DNA from: Sphingomonas glacialis
GTDB lineage: Bacteria > Pseudomonadota > Alphaproteobacteria > Sphingomonadales > Sphingomonadaceae
Length of the DNA stretch: 64,000 nucleotides
Assembly (NCBI RefSeq): GCF_006439055.1
Contig: NZ_RCZC01000002.1
Span: forward strand, 1,614,114 to 1,678,113
Direction: 5' to 3'
Both the position numbers and the translations under genes were made by a program. Under the pieces are notes generated by a model. It was not told the origin of the DNA and did not search any database. It saw nothing but the letters and a program-made list of their open reading frames with translations. Positions 44,646 to 53,668 of this stretch are shown here, piece by piece (the stretch's first letter is position 1; every line of letters begins with the position of its first letter).

Positions 44646-46733
44646 TTACTTCGCCGCGTTGACCATTTCGGTCGCGAGCTTGACGGCATTGTCGACGGTG
44701 AAACCGAACTTGTCCTGCAGCTTGGCGATCGGGGCCGAGGCACCGAAGGTCGACATGGTGATCGTCTTGCCGTGCGTGCCGACATAGCGGTCCCAGCCGA
44801 TCTCGCTGCCCATCTCGATTGCGAGCCGCGCGGTGACCGCCTTTGGCAGGACCGATTCCTTATAGGCTTCGTCCTGACTCTCGTAGCGATGCCAGCTTGG
44901 CATCGAGACGACGCGCGATGCGATGCCCTGCGCGACGAGCTTGTCATGCGCCTCCAGCGCGAGCGACACTTCCGAGCCGGTCGCGATCAGGATGACCTGC
45001 GGGTTCTCGCTATCCGCGAGGACATAGCCGCCCTTCATCAGCCCCTCGGCGCTCGCATATTTCGAACGGTCGATCGTCGGCAGAGCCTGGCGCGACAGGA
45101 TCAGCGCGGTCGGGTGGTTGGCGGACTGCATCGCCGCCTTCCACGCCCAGGCGGTTTCATTGGCATCGGCCGGGCGGATCGTGTCGAGGCCTGGGATCGC
45201 GCGCAGCGAGATGACCTGCTCGATCGGCTGATGCGTCGGGCCGTCTTCGCCGACGCCGATCGAGTCGTGCGTGAAGACATAGGTCGCGCCCAATTCCATC
45301 AGCGAACCGAGCCGGATCGGCGGGCGCATGTAATCGGAGAAGACCAGGAAGGTCGCCGAATAGGACCGCAGATAGGACAGTGCCATACCGTTGACGACCG
45401 CGCCCATGCCATGTTCGCGCACGCCGAAATGCAGGTTGCGCGCGGCATAGTCGTCGGCCTGGAACGAACCGCCGCCGTCGATCAGCGTCTTGGTCGAGGG
45501 CGCGAGATCGGCCGAGCCGCCGACCAGCCACGGCACCTTGGCGGCGATCGCGTTCATCACCTTGCCGCCGGCATCGCGCGACGCCATGCCCTTGGGATCG
45601 GCATCGAACACGGGCACGTCGGCATCCCAGCCCTCGGGGAGCTGGCTGGTGAGCAGCGCGTCGAGTTCCTTCGACAGTTCGGGATACGCATCGGCATAGC
45701 GCGCGCGCATCTCGTCCCATGCTTCGCGAAGCGGCGTGCCGCGATCGGCGACCGCCTTGTGGAAGCCTTCCTTGGCCCCGTCGGGCACCAGGAACTTCGC
45801 TTCGGGATCCCAGCCATAGGCTTTCTTGGTGTTGGCGATGTCGTCGAGCGTCATCGCTTCGCCGTGCGCCTTCGCGGTGCCCTGGATCGAGCTGCCATAG
45901 CCGATGATGCTGTGGACGACGATGAAGGTCGGCTTGTCGTCGCAGGCCTTGAAGCTGTCGAGCGCCGCCGCCATCGCCGCGCAATCATTCGCGTCGTTGA
46001 CGTGGAGGACGTGCCAGCCATAGGCCTCGAAGCGCTTGCCGACATCCTCGTCGAACGCGAGATCAGTGCCGCCCTCGATCGAGACATGGTTCGAATCGTA
46101 GACCCAGCACAGGTTCGACAGCTTGAGGTGACCGGCGAGGCTGGCGGCTTCGCTCGCGACGCCCTCCATCAAGTCGCCGTCGCCCGAGAAGACGTAGACG
46201 TCATGATCGAACAGCTTGAAGCCGTCGCGATTGTAGCGCGCGGCGAGCCAGCGCTCGGCGATCGCCATGCCGACCGAATTGCCGCAGCCGGCACCAAGCG
46301 GACCGGTCGTCGTCTCGACGCCGGTGGTGTGGCGATATTCGGGATGGCCCGGCGTCTTCGAGCCGAGCTGGCGGAAGGCCTTGATGTCGTCGAGGCTGAC
46401 CGCGGGTGCGCCGGACTTCTTGCCATCGCGATCGATCTCCTCGACGCCGGCGAGGTGCAGCAGCGCATAGAGCAGCATCGAGGCATGGCCAACCGACAGC
46501 ACGAAGCGGTCGCGATTGGGCCAGTCCGGGGTCGACGGGTCGGTGCGCAGGAACTTGGTCCACAGCGTGTGGCCGACCGGCGCGAGCGCCATTGGCGTGC
46601 CGATATGGCCCGATTTAACGGTCGACACCGCATCCATCGCCAGCGTGCGGATCGTGTCGATCTGGAGCCGTTCTGGGCTGCCATCCTCGTGGAGCGCAGT
46701 TGCGGGGTTCGATGGGGTCTGGGTATCGGCCAT
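44646..46733 (-). CDS. tkt: transketolase
   Basis: Thiamine-diphosphate enzyme exchanging two-carbon units between ketose and aldose phosphates; 695 residues. The N-terminal TPP region contains KSGHIGTPMALAPVGHTLW and the GDGDLMEGVASEAASLAGHLKLSNLCWVYDSN motif with a Mg2+ site. The middle TPP-binding face has GVREHGMGAVVNGMAL and DSIGVGEDGPTHQPIEQ. The C-terminal domain is complete. Cytoplasmic, in the middle of the pentose-phosphate run. Confidence 0.96.
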   Translation of the reverse strand: MADTQTPSNPATALHEDGSPERLQIDTIRTLAMDAVSTVKSGHIGTPMALAPVGHTLWTKFLRTDPSTPDWPNRDRFVLSVGHASMLLYALLHLAGVEEIDRDGKKSGAPAVSLDDIKAFRQLGSKTPGHPEYRHTTGVETTTGPLGAGCGNSVGMAIAERWLAARYNRDGFKLFDHDVYVFSGDGDLMEGVASEAASLAGHLKLSNLCWVYDSNHVSIEGGTDLAFDEDVGKRFEAYGWHVLHVNDANDCAAMAAALDSFKACDDKPTFIVVHSIIGYGSSIQGTAKAHGEAMTLDDIANTKKAYGWDPEAKFLVPDGAKEGFHKAVADRGTPLREAWDEMRARYADAYPELSKELDALLTSQLPEGWDADVPVFDADPKGMASRDAGGKVMNAIAAKVPWLVGGSADLAPSTKTLIDGGGSFQADDYAARNLHFGVREHGMGAVVNGMALSYLRSYSATFLVFSDYMRPPIRLGSLMELGATYVFTHDSIGVGEDGPTHQPIEQVISLRAIPGLDTIRPADANETAWAWKAAMQSANHPTALILSRQALPTIDRSKYASAEGLMKGGYVLADSENPQVILIATGSEVSLALEAHDKLVAQGIASRVVSMPSWHRYESQDEAYKESVLPKAVTARLAIEMGSEIGWDRYVGTHGKTITMSTFGASAPIAKLQDKFGFTVDNAVKLATEMVNAAK

Positions 46734-46814
46734 GCAGTGGGTCGCCTTTTGCTGTGGTCGGTGAACGCTCGCGCGTCGGTCGGGTTGCCCGAGGTTGAAG
46801 ATAACGGTCGCGCT

Positions 46815-47483
46815 TTAAGCGCTCGCGTCGCCGCGTTCCAGCCGCGTAACGACTCCATCGGTCGCGATATAGGCGGCATCGACCTCGGTGAGGAACAATC
46901 CTTGGCCAAGCGCGCCGGGAATCGCGTCGATAGCAGCGGCGAGCGTGGCGTGGTCGATGTCGGCGGGGAAGCGGCAATCAAGGATCGGGTTGCCCTGATC
47001 GCTGACGAATCCGGCACGCGGGATCGGCGCGCCGCCGAGCTCGGCGAGTCGCGCGGCCACGAACGCCTGCGCAAAAGGCAGGATCTCGACCGGGATCTTC
47101 GCCGCGCCGATCGCGGCGACGCGCTTCGAGCCATCGGCGATCACGATCATCCGCTCGCTCGCCGCGGCGACGACCTTCTCGCGCAGCATCGCCCCACCGG
47201 CGCCCTTGATGGCGTTGAGCGCGGCGTCGATCTCGTCGGCGCCATCGATCGTGAGGTCGATCCGCGCGGGCATCTCGATGAGCGGGATGCCGGCCTCGCG
47301 GGCGCTCGCTTCGGTGGCGAGGCTGGTGGCGACGGTCTGGATCTGCAGGCCAGCGCGGACCTGTTCGCCGAGCGCCGCGATCGCGAAGGCAGCGGTCGAG
47401 CCGGTGCCGAGACCGACGATCATGCCGGGGCGGACCTCGGCGACGGCAGCCAGCGCGGCGAGGCGTTTGTCGGACTCGTTCAT
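46815..47483 (-). CDS. rpiA: ribose-5-phosphate isomerase A
   Basis: Interconverts ribose-5-phosphate and ribulose-5-phosphate; 222 residues. LGTGSTAAFAI holds the phosphate site, DLTIDGADEIDAALNAIKGAGGAMLREK holds the catalytic Asp and Glu, and IVIADGSKRVA follows. Start ATG 47483. It begins the pentose-phosphate run (82 bp before tkt). The DedA gene on the plus strand is divergent, with a long inverted repeat between them. Confidence 0.95.
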   Translation of the reverse strand: MNESDKRLAALAAVAEVRPGMIVGLGTGSTAAFAIAALGEQVRAGLQIQTVATSLATEASAREAGIPLIEMPARIDLTIDGADEIDAALNAIKGAGGAMLREKVVAAASERMIVIADGSKRVAAIGAAKIPVEILPFAQAFVAARLAELGGAPIPRAGFVSDQGNPILDCRFPADIDHATLAAAIDAIPGALGQGLFLTEVDAAYIATDGVVTRLERGDASA

Positions 47484-47574
47484 GACGGCAGTCCTTAGCC
47501 CTTTCGTCGCAAGCTTGTCGAAGGCGCTTCTCGCTTTTCGACGTTCGCTGGAAGCGAAACGCCACCGATTGAGC

Positions 47575-47680
47575 CTCCCCTCCCTGGAAGGGAGGGGTTG
47601 GGGGTGGGTCGGCCCGTTGTCGCGGTTGGCACCCACCCTAGGCCGACCCACCCCCAGCCCCTCCCTTCCAGGGAGGGGAG
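47575..47680. repeat. near-perfect 40-bp inverted repeat (class N) upstream of dedA and rpiA
   Basis: The arms at 47575-47614 and 47641-47680 match over 40 positions with one G-T pair: CTCCCCTCCCTGGAAGGG then AGGGGTTGGGGGTGGGTCGG, around a 26-base loop. Inside each arm the CCCTCCCTGGAAGGGAGGGG section can fold as a separate hairpin. It is between divergent genes, so a role in terminating both is unlikely; it could be a mobile relic or DNA structural element. Confidence 0.85.
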
Positions 47681-47741
47681 AAGAAGCCGTGCCGCACTTT
47701 CCCCTAGCCCCCGCCCCCACGCCACGGCAAAGCACGCGGCT

Positions 47742-48371
47742 ATGATCGAACGAATCCTCGGCATTCTCGCCACCTTCACCATCGGCGTCATTTCGAGCGG
47801 CGGCTATCTCGGCATCGCGCTGCTGATGGCGATCGAGTCGGCGTGCATTCCGCTGCCGTCCGAGATCATCATGCCGTTCGCCGGCTATCTCGTCTCGACC
47901 GGGCGCTTTGACCTGTTCCTCGCCGCCACCGCCGGCGCAATCGGGTGCAATCTCGGGTCGATTGTCGCCTATGAGATCGGCAAGCGCGGCGGGCGGCCGC
48001 TCGCCGAGCGCTGGGGCCGCTATGTGCTGGTGGGTCCCGGCGAGCTCGACGCCGCCGATCGCTTCTTCGCGCGCTTCGGCAATATGGCGGTGCTGATTGG
48101 GCGGCTGCTGCCAGTGATCCGCTCGTTCATCGCCTTCCCGGCGGGCGTCGCGCGGATGCCGCTGGTGCCGTTCCACATCTACACCTTTCTCGGATCGTGG
48201 CCGTGGTGCTTCGGGCTTGCCTGGGTCGGCATGAAGCTCGGCGATCAGTGGAACAAGAGCCCCGCGATGAAGGCGGCGTTCCACAGCGCGGATGCGGTGA
48301 TCGCGGTCGTGCTGGTCGGCGCGGTCGTTTTCTACATCTGGCACCGCGTGCGTGGCTTGAAGCGGCACTGA
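47742..48371 (+). CDS. DedA-family membrane protein
   Basis: A 209-residue inner-membrane protein with about six hydrophobic segments. The amphipathic re-entrant motif of the DedA/VTT fold is visible: MAIESACIPLPSEIIMPFAGYLV (acidic residue E, then PLPSE), and the second half has the FARFGNMAVLIGRLLPVIRSFIAFPAGVARM segment with the two conserved Arg. The family is proposed to flip undecaprenyl phosphate or phospholipids and to affect pH homeostasis. Start ATG 47742. Confidence 0.93.
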   Translation: MIERILGILATFTIGVISSGGYLGIALLMAIESACIPLPSEIIMPFAGYLVSTGRFDLFLAATAGAIGCNLGSIVAYEIGKRGGRPLAERWGRYVLVGPGELDAADRFFARFGNMAVLIGRLLPVIRSFIAFPAGVARMPLVPFHIYTFLGSWPWCFGLAWVGMKLGDQWNKSPAMKAAFHSADAVIAVVLVGAVVFYIWHRVRGLKRH

Positions 48372-48460
48372 TTCGACACGACATCTTTGTGGACCGTCAA
48401 AGCGTAACTTGACGCGTGCATGAGGCGAATGCCGTCATGTCTGTTTTCAGAGGTGTCCCG

Positions 48461-49117
48461 ATGTTCAAGCCCGTCCTGATCACTGCCGGCCTCGCCGGAA
48501 TTGCCGTCTTCGCACTCGGCGGCGGCACGGCGAAAGCCGAGCGCGCGGTGCCGATCCCCGCGTCCAAGACCGACGTCACCGCGAGCGGCCCGCAGACCGC
48601 TATCTTCGCGGGCGGCTGTTTCTGGGGAATGGAAGCGGTGTTCGAGCATGTGAAGGGCGTCCGCAAGGTCACCGCGGGCTACGCCGGCGGCACGCGCGAG
48701 ACTGCGACCTACGACCAGGTTTCGACCGAGACGACGCAGCATGCCGAGGCGATCCGCGTGGTCTATGATCCCGCCAAGGTCAGCTATGCGACGCTGCTGC
48801 GCGTTTATTTCTCGGTCGCGCACGATCCGACGCAGCTCAACCGCCAGACGCCCGACAGCGGCTATAGCTATCGCTCGGCGATCTTCCCGCAGAGCCCGGC
48901 GCAGCGCGGCGTGGCGGCGGCGTATATCGCGCAGCTTGGGCAGGCGCATGTGTTTGCCAAGCCGATCGTGACGAAGATCGAGAGCGGGTCGTTCTTTCCG
49001 GCGGAGGACTATCACCAGCGCTTCTTCGACCGGAACCCGAACCACCCGTATATCGTGACCTTCGACAAGCCCAAGGTGGCGGCGTTCCGGGCGGGGTTCC
49101 CGCAGCTGGCGAGCTGA
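48461..49117 (+). CDS. msrA: exported peptide-methionine (S)-S-oxide reductase
   Basis: Repairs oxidised methionine in proteins; 218 residues. The catalytic segment is IFAGGCFWGMEAVFE (nucleophilic Cys) with TAGYAGGTRETATYDQVSTETTQHAEAI downstream, and the DYHQRFFDRNP and PYI motifs complete the family. An N-terminal hydrophobic leader (residues 1-25, ILITAGLAGIAVFALGGG like) suggests the periplasm. ATG 48461 is preferred because GAGGTG lies about ten bases upstream; an ATG at 48437 would precede the leader. Confidence 0.93.
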   Translation: MFKPVLITAGLAGIAVFALGGGTAKAERAVPIPASKTDVTASGPQTAIFAGGCFWGMEAVFEHVKGVRKVTAGYAGGTRETATYDQVSTETTQHAEAIRVVYDPAKVSYATLLRVYFSVAHDPTQLNRQTPDSGYSYRSAIFPQSPAQRGVAAAYIAQLGQAHVFAKPIVTKIESGSFFPAEDYHQRFFDRNPNHPYIVTFDKPKVAAFRAGFPQLAS

Positions 49118-49128
49118 TCCTTCTTCTT

Positions 49129-49292
49129 AGCCCCTCCCCTTTAGGAGCAACAGGTAAACCGCCCCCCGGGCGGTTTAGGTCAGGCCGGGGGCCTGACCGA
49201 CCTGTTGCTGGGTTTGGGGTGGGGACGTGCCTCGTAGAGAGCTAGCGCCCGTTACAGCCCCACCCCAACCCCTCCCCTGAAGGGGAGGGGCT
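49129..49292. repeat. multi-branched covarying structured element, copy M1
   Basis: Between msrA and the minus-strand pdeM. Outer stem AGCCCCTCCCCTT (49129-49141) with AAGGGGAGGGGCT (49280-49292). Inside: P1 GCAACAGG (49147) with CCTGTTGC (49201); P2 AAACCGCCC with GGGCGGTTT (49156-49176); P3 GGTCAGGCC with GGCCTGACC (49178-49198, loop GGG); P4 GGGTTTGGGGTGGGG (49210) with CCCCACCCCAACCC (49258). Copy M2 shares the layout with paired changes. The strand of function is unknown. Confidence 0.85.
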
Positions 49293-49303
49293 CATCCTAA
49301 ACC

Positions 49304-49993
49304 CTAAGCCGCGACCTTGAAGCGCAGCAGCTTGTCCTCGACCGGGATCAGCGCCTCCGCTCCCGGCCCGACCGCGCGGATGATCTCGGGGTGATCGACG
49401 TCGAGCCCGCCGGTCAACGCGCCGAAGGCGGGCAGGATCAGCTTGGTCGGTGTCGCGACGAAGCAGATGCGCGAGACGTTGCGGCCGCGCACGCGCAGGC
49501 GTAGCTTGGGATGGAAATGCCCCGACAGTTCGGGCCGCGTCTCGCGGGCGCTCGCCTCATGGCGCAGGACCAGTCCGTCGACCACCGCCTCGTCGAGCAC
49601 CACGCCGCCGCAATGATCGACCAGCCCCGCCTCGGCCCCCGCATCGTGATTGCCCGTGATCCAGGTCCAGCGCGCCGCCCCGGTCAGCCCGCGCAGCGTC
49701 GCCTGCGCCGCCGCGGGCAACCGCTCGCAGCCCTTGGGATCGTGAAAACTGTCGCCCAGGCACCAGATCTCGCGGGGGCTCAGCGCCGCGACCAAAGCGC
49801 TCAGATCGGCGAGCGTCGCGAGCGAATCATACGGCGGCAGCATCTGCCCGCTCCGCGCGAACCAGCTCGCTTTCTCGAAATGCAGGTCGGCCACCAACAA
49901 CGCGCCGCGTTCGGGCCAGAACAAGGCGCCGCTCCGCAAGGCGAGCAAGGAATGGCCCCCGAAGCTGAGAGGGGCGAACGAAAAGGGAACCAT
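49304..49993 (-). CDS. pdeM: ligase-associated metallophosphoesterase PdeM
   Basis: A 229-residue calcineurin-like phosphoesterase of the set linked to Lhr-type helicase, exonuclease and ATP-dependent ligase in DNA repair. Metal motifs: LLVADLHFEKASWF (Asp36 and His38), LGDSFHDPKG, WITGNHDAG and the ELSGHFHPKL pair. ATG 49993 is chosen; an upstream frame reaches 50077. Its usual partners, the helicase and exonuclease, are 6.6-10 kb away here (56602 and 60029). It may act on cyclic phosphates or DNA ends. Confidence 0.9.
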   Translation of the reverse strand: MVPFSFAPLSFGGHSLLALRSGALFWPERGALLVADLHFEKASWFARSGQMLPPYDSLATLADLSALVAALSPREIWCLGDSFHDPKGCERLPAAAQATLRGLTGAARWTWITGNHDAGAEAGLVDHCGGVVLDEAVVDGLVLRHEASARETRPELSGHFHPKLRLRVRGRNVSRICFVATPTKLILPAFGALTGGLDVDHPEIIRAVGPGAEALIPVEDKLLRFKVAA

Positions 49994-50130
49994 GCCCTTG
50001 CCTATGTCGCAATCGATGCAGCCATGCAACGCCGTCCCGCCCAACGCACCCCCACGCCGGTCAAACCGCTTGCGCAAAGGCGTGACGGGCGTAAAGCGCG
50101 CCGTCCTCCTCGGCGAGCCATCACCTGCTT

Positions 50131-52065
50131 ATGACCTCTGCCACTGACAGCATTGCTGCAAAAACCGCACCCCACCCCGCGCTCGTCGCGCTGACGATCG
50201 GCGCGATCGGCGTGGTGTTCGGCGATATCGGCACCAGCCCGCTCTACGCGTTTCGCGAGGCGCTCAATCTGACCGCCAAGGATGGGCTCGACCCCAGCGA
50301 GATCCTCGGCGTGCTGAGCCTGGCGATCTGGTCGCTGATCCTCGTCGTCACGGTCAAATACGTCATCTTCCTGATGCGCGCCGACAATCAGGGCGAAGGC
50401 GGCGTGCTTGCGCTGACCGCGCTCGCCAGGCGGGCGCTCGGCAAGCGCTCGCTGATCGCGCTGGTGCTCGGCGCGGCGGGCGCGTCGCTCTTCTATGGCG
50501 ATGCGATCATCACCCCGGCGCTGTCGGTGCTGTCGGCGGTCGAGGGGCTGAAGACGATCCCGGGTCTCGACGGCATGTTCACCGATTCGGTGATCCTCGG
50601 CGTGACGATCGTCATCCTCGTCGCGCTCTTCTTCATCCAGAGCCGCGGCACGGCGAGCGTCTCGGCGCTGTTCGGCCCGGTCTGCATCGTCTGGTTCCTC
50701 GCGATCGGCGCGCTCGGGCTGTGGCACATCACCGACGAGCCCTCGATCCTGCGCGTGATCTCGCCGCATTACGGCGCGATCTTCCTCGCGACGCACGGCG
50801 TGACCGGGCTGTTCGTGCTCGGCGCGGTGTTCCTCACCGTTACCGGCGCCGAGGCGCTGACCGCCGACATGGGGCATTTCGGGATCCTGCCGATCCGCAT
50901 CGGCTGGTTCGTGCTCGTCTTCCCGTGCCTGATCCTCAATTATCTCGGGCAAGGCGCCTATGCGCTGAGCGCGCTCGAGTCCGCCGCCGCGGCGGGCAAG
51001 CCGTTCGTCAACCAGGACTGGTTCTTCCTGATGGCGCCCGAGGGGATCCGCCCGTGGCTGATCGTGCTCGCGATGATGGCCACCGTCATCGCCAGCCAGG
51101 CGGTGATCACCGGGGCGTACTCGCTGACGCAGCAGGCGATCCAGCTTGGGCTCCTCCCCCGCCTGCGGATCCGCCAGACCTCGGCGACGCAGGCCGGGCA
51201 GATCTACCTCCCCTCGATCAACTGGCTGCTGCTGGTCGGCGTGCTGGTGCTGGTGATCCAGTTCCGCACCTCCTCGGCAATGGCCGCGGCGTACGGCATC
51301 GCGGTGACGGGGACGATGGTGGTGACGACGCTGCTCGCGTACATCGTCGTGCGGCATCGCTGGAACTGGGGGCGCCCGCTCGCGCTCGCCGTCATCCTGC
51401 CGTTCCTGACGCTCGACCTGATCTTCTTCGGCGCGAACATCCTGCGCGTGATCGAGGGTGGCTGGGTGCCGCTGGTCGTCGCCGCTGTGATTGGCCTGAT
51501 CATCTACACCTGGAACCGCGGGCGCGGGATCGTCCGCGCGTTCGAGCTGCGCCAGAGCGTCCCGCTCGCCGACCTGGCGGCAGCACTCGCCAAGCGCCCG
51601 CCCGAGCGCGTCGAGGGGACCGCGGTGTTCCTCACCGCCAACCCCGACAGCGCACCGGGCGCGCTGCTGCACAATCTCAAGCATAACAAGGTGCTCCACG
51701 AGAAGAACCTGATCTGCAGCATCCGCACCGCCGACCGCCCCTCGGTCGAGCAGGACGAGCGCGCCGAGATCCGCCCGGTCGACGCCAATTTCACGATCAT
51801 CGTGCTGACCTATGGCTTCATGGAATCGCCCGACGTGCCGCGCGACCTGGGGCTGGAGGCGGTGAGCCACAAGAAGTCGCTCAACCCCGCCAAGACGAGC
51901 TATTTCATCGGCCGCAACACGATCAAGCCCGCCGCCGACCAGGGCATGCCGCTGTGGCAGGACCGGATCTTCATGTTCCTGCAAAGGAATGCGAGCGACC
52001 CGACCGACTTTTTGCGCATCCCGCCGGGGAAGGTGCTGGAGTTGGGGGAGCAGGTTACGGTTTGA
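50131..52065 (+). CDS. kup: KUP/HAK-family potassium transporter
   Basis: A 644-residue inner-membrane potassium/proton symporter with 12 membrane segments in the first 450 residues and a soluble C-terminal domain. The opening LTIGAIGVVFGDIGTSPLYAFREAL and LMRADNQGEGGVLALTAL, plus YGDAIITPALSVLSAVEGL, are the KUP signature. It takes up potassium at moderate affinity and at low pH. It complements the Kdp system 20 kb away. It is divergent from pdeM. Confidence 0.96.
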   Translation: MTSATDSIAAKTAPHPALVALTIGAIGVVFGDIGTSPLYAFREALNLTAKDGLDPSEILGVLSLAIWSLILVVTVKYVIFLMRADNQGEGGVLALTALARRALGKRSLIALVLGAAGASLFYGDAIITPALSVLSAVEGLKTIPGLDGMFTDSVILGVTIVILVALFFIQSRGTASVSALFGPVCIVWFLAIGALGLWHITDEPSILRVISPHYGAIFLATHGVTGLFVLGAVFLTVTGAEALTADMGHFGILPIRIGWFVLVFPCLILNYLGQGAYALSALESAAAAGKPFVNQDWFFLMAPEGIRPWLIVLAMMATVIASQAVITGAYSLTQQAIQLGLLPRLRIRQTSATQAGQIYLPSINWLLLVGVLVLVIQFRTSSAMAAAYGIAVTGTMVVTTLLAYIVVRHRWNWGRPLALAVILPFLTLDLIFFGANILRVIEGGWVPLVVAAVIGLIIYTWNRGRGIVRAFELRQSVPLADLAAALAKRPPERVEGTAVFLTANPDSAPGALLHNLKHNKVLHEKNLICSIRTADRPSVEQDERAEIRPVDANFTIIVLTYGFMESPDVPRDLGLEAVSHKKSLNPAKTSYFIGRNTIKPAADQGMPLWQDRIFMFLQRNASDPTDFLRIPPGKVLELGEQVTV

Positions 52066-52122
52066 TTTCGGCGGAGCCGTGCTCCGGTCATCCCCATCGC
52101 GGCGCGATCTGCATCTACAAGA

Positions 52123-52153
52123 CGCCCCCCGCCGGCATAGCCGACGAGGGGCG
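52123..52153. terminator. possible terminator hairpin after kup
   Basis: An imperfect hairpin, arms CGCCCC and GGGGCG with an inner GCCGGC-like part, between convergent kup (ends 52065) and the alcohol dehydrogenase gene (ends 52183). No T-tract. Confidence 0.35.
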
Positions 52154-52182
52154 GTTGGCAGCGTAATGGGTCGCAGCGCGCC

Positions 52183-53355
52183 TTACGGTCGCAACACCAC
52201 CTTGATCACCCCGTCCTCCTTGTCGCGGAACTTCTTGTACATCTCGGGCGCATCCTCGAGGCTCGCCGGGTGCGTCACGACGAAGCTCGGGTCGATGTCA
52301 CCGGCCTCGATCCGCGCGAGCAGCGGTGCGGTATAGGCCTGGACGTGGGTCTGGCCGGTCTTGATCGTCAGCCCCTTGTTCATCATCGCGCCGAGCGGGA
52401 CCTTGTCGCCCATCCCGACATAGACGCCGGGGATCGACACCGTGCCGCCCATCCGGCAGCTCATGATCGCCTCGCGCAGCACGTGGATGCGATCGGTGGC
52501 GAGGCCGACCGCCGCCTTGGTCTTGTCGAGCACCGCATCGAAGCTGCCATGGCCCGATGCCTCGGCGCCGACCGCGTCGATGCAGCTGTCGGGGCCGCGG
52601 CCCTTGGTGCGGAATTGCAGCTCGTCATAGACGTTCTCGGTCTCGCTGAAATCGATCGTCTCGGCGCCGCCGGCTTGCGCCATCAGCAGCCGCTCGGGGA
52701 CTTCGTCGATCGCGATGACGCGGCCGGCACCCAGTATCAGCGCCGAGCGGATCGCGAACTGGCCGACCGGGCCGCAGCCCCAGATCGCGACCGTGTCGCC
52801 GGGTTCGATCTGCGCATTCTCGGCGGCCATATAGCCGGTCGGGAAGATGTCGGAGAGGAACAGGGCTTGTTCGTCGGTGACGCTGTCCGGCACCTTGATC
52901 GGGCCGATATCGGCCATCGGCACGCGCAGATATTCGGCCTGGCCGCCGCAATAGCCGCCCAGCATGTGGCTGAAGCCGAACAGGCCGGCGGGCGAATGGC
53001 CCATCGCCTTGATCGCCATTTCGGCATTGGGGTTGGTGCGCTCGCACGCCGAGAACAGGCCCTTGCGGCAGAAGAAGCAATCGCCGCAGCTGATCGTGAA
53101 GGGGACGACGACGCGGTCGCCGATCTTGAGGTTGGTGACTTCCGAGCCCAAGGCGACGACTTCGCCCATGTTCTCGTGGCCGAGGATGTCGCCGGCCTGC
53201 ATCGTCGGCTGATAGCCGTCGAGCAGATGGAGGTCCGAGCCGCAGATCGCGCAGGCCGTCACCTTGATGATCGCATCGCGCGGATGCTGGATTTCGGGGT
53301 CCTTGACGGTGTCGACGCGGACGTCGCCTTTGCCGTGCCATACCAATGCGCGCAT
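52183..53355 (-). CDS. zinc-dependent alcohol dehydrogenase
   Basis: A 390-residue medium-chain dehydrogenase. The catalytic zinc ligand region is [15 protein letters not shown] and [15 protein letters not shown]; the structural zinc cysteines are in [21 protein letters not shown]. The NAD Rossmann motif is [18 protein letters not shown]. It resembles the glutathione-independent formaldehyde dehydrogenase group by length and the long insert around [18 protein letters not shown]. Cytoplasmic. ATG 53355. The substrate is not fixed by sequence. Confidence 0.9.
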   Translation of the reverse strand: MRALVWHGKGDVRVDTVKDPEIQHPRDAIIKVTACAICGSDLHLLDGYQPTMQAGDILGHENMGEVVALGSEVTNLKIGDRVVVPFTISCGDCFFCRKGLFSACERTNPNAEMAIKAMGHSPAGLFGFSHMLGGYCGGQAEYLRVPMADIGPIKVPDSVTDEQALFLSDIFPTGYMAAENAQIEPGDTVAIWGCGPVGQFAIRSALILGAGRVIAIDEVPERLLMAQAGGAETIDFSETENVYDELQFRTKGRGPDSCIDAVGAEASGHGSFDAVLDKTKAAVGLATDRIHVLREAIMSCRMGGTVSIPGVYVGMGDKVPLGAMMNKGLTIKTGQTHVQAYTAPLLARIEAGDIDPSFVVTHPASLEDAPEMYKKFRDKEDGVIKVVLRP

Positions 53356-53540
53356 GTTTCGTCTCCGATTGTTGGATGCTTCCGCCGGGGGGTGCGGAAG
53401 AGTCTTCAAGCGGCCCAACGCGTCAGGGTGCGGAATGGGGGGCGTAAGCTTTTGTTTTTCAGGCTGATCGGGATCAGGTTCGGGACGAAGCGCGCCGCGC
53501 GCGCAACACGAGGCAAGGCGAGGATCAGTGGCCAGGTTGC

Positions 53541-53650
53541 CCCCAAGCCGTCACCCCGGCCTCGTGCCGGGGTCCACCGTGATGCGCGCCTTGCGGGTCA
53601 GCACACGCGGTGCGGTGGACCCCGGGACGGGCCCGGGGTGACGGTTGGGG
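53541..53650. repeat. dispersed ~100-bp inverted repeat, class A, copy 5
   Basis: Left arm CCCCAAGCCGTCACCCCGG then CCTCGTGCCGGGGTCCACCG; right arm CGGTGGACCCCGGGACGGG then CCCGGGGTGACGGTTGGGG. The arms pair nearly throughout. It lies between a dehydrogenase start and a peptidase stop (both minus), so it could be the terminator of the peptidase gene. Confidence 0.85.
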
Positions 53651-53668
53651 CGGGGAGCGGAACGCCCC

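Noticed and set aside
44460..47498. A 1012-codon plus-strand frame
   Set aside because: It is antisense to tkt and rpiA, whose conserved motifs prove the minus-strand reading.
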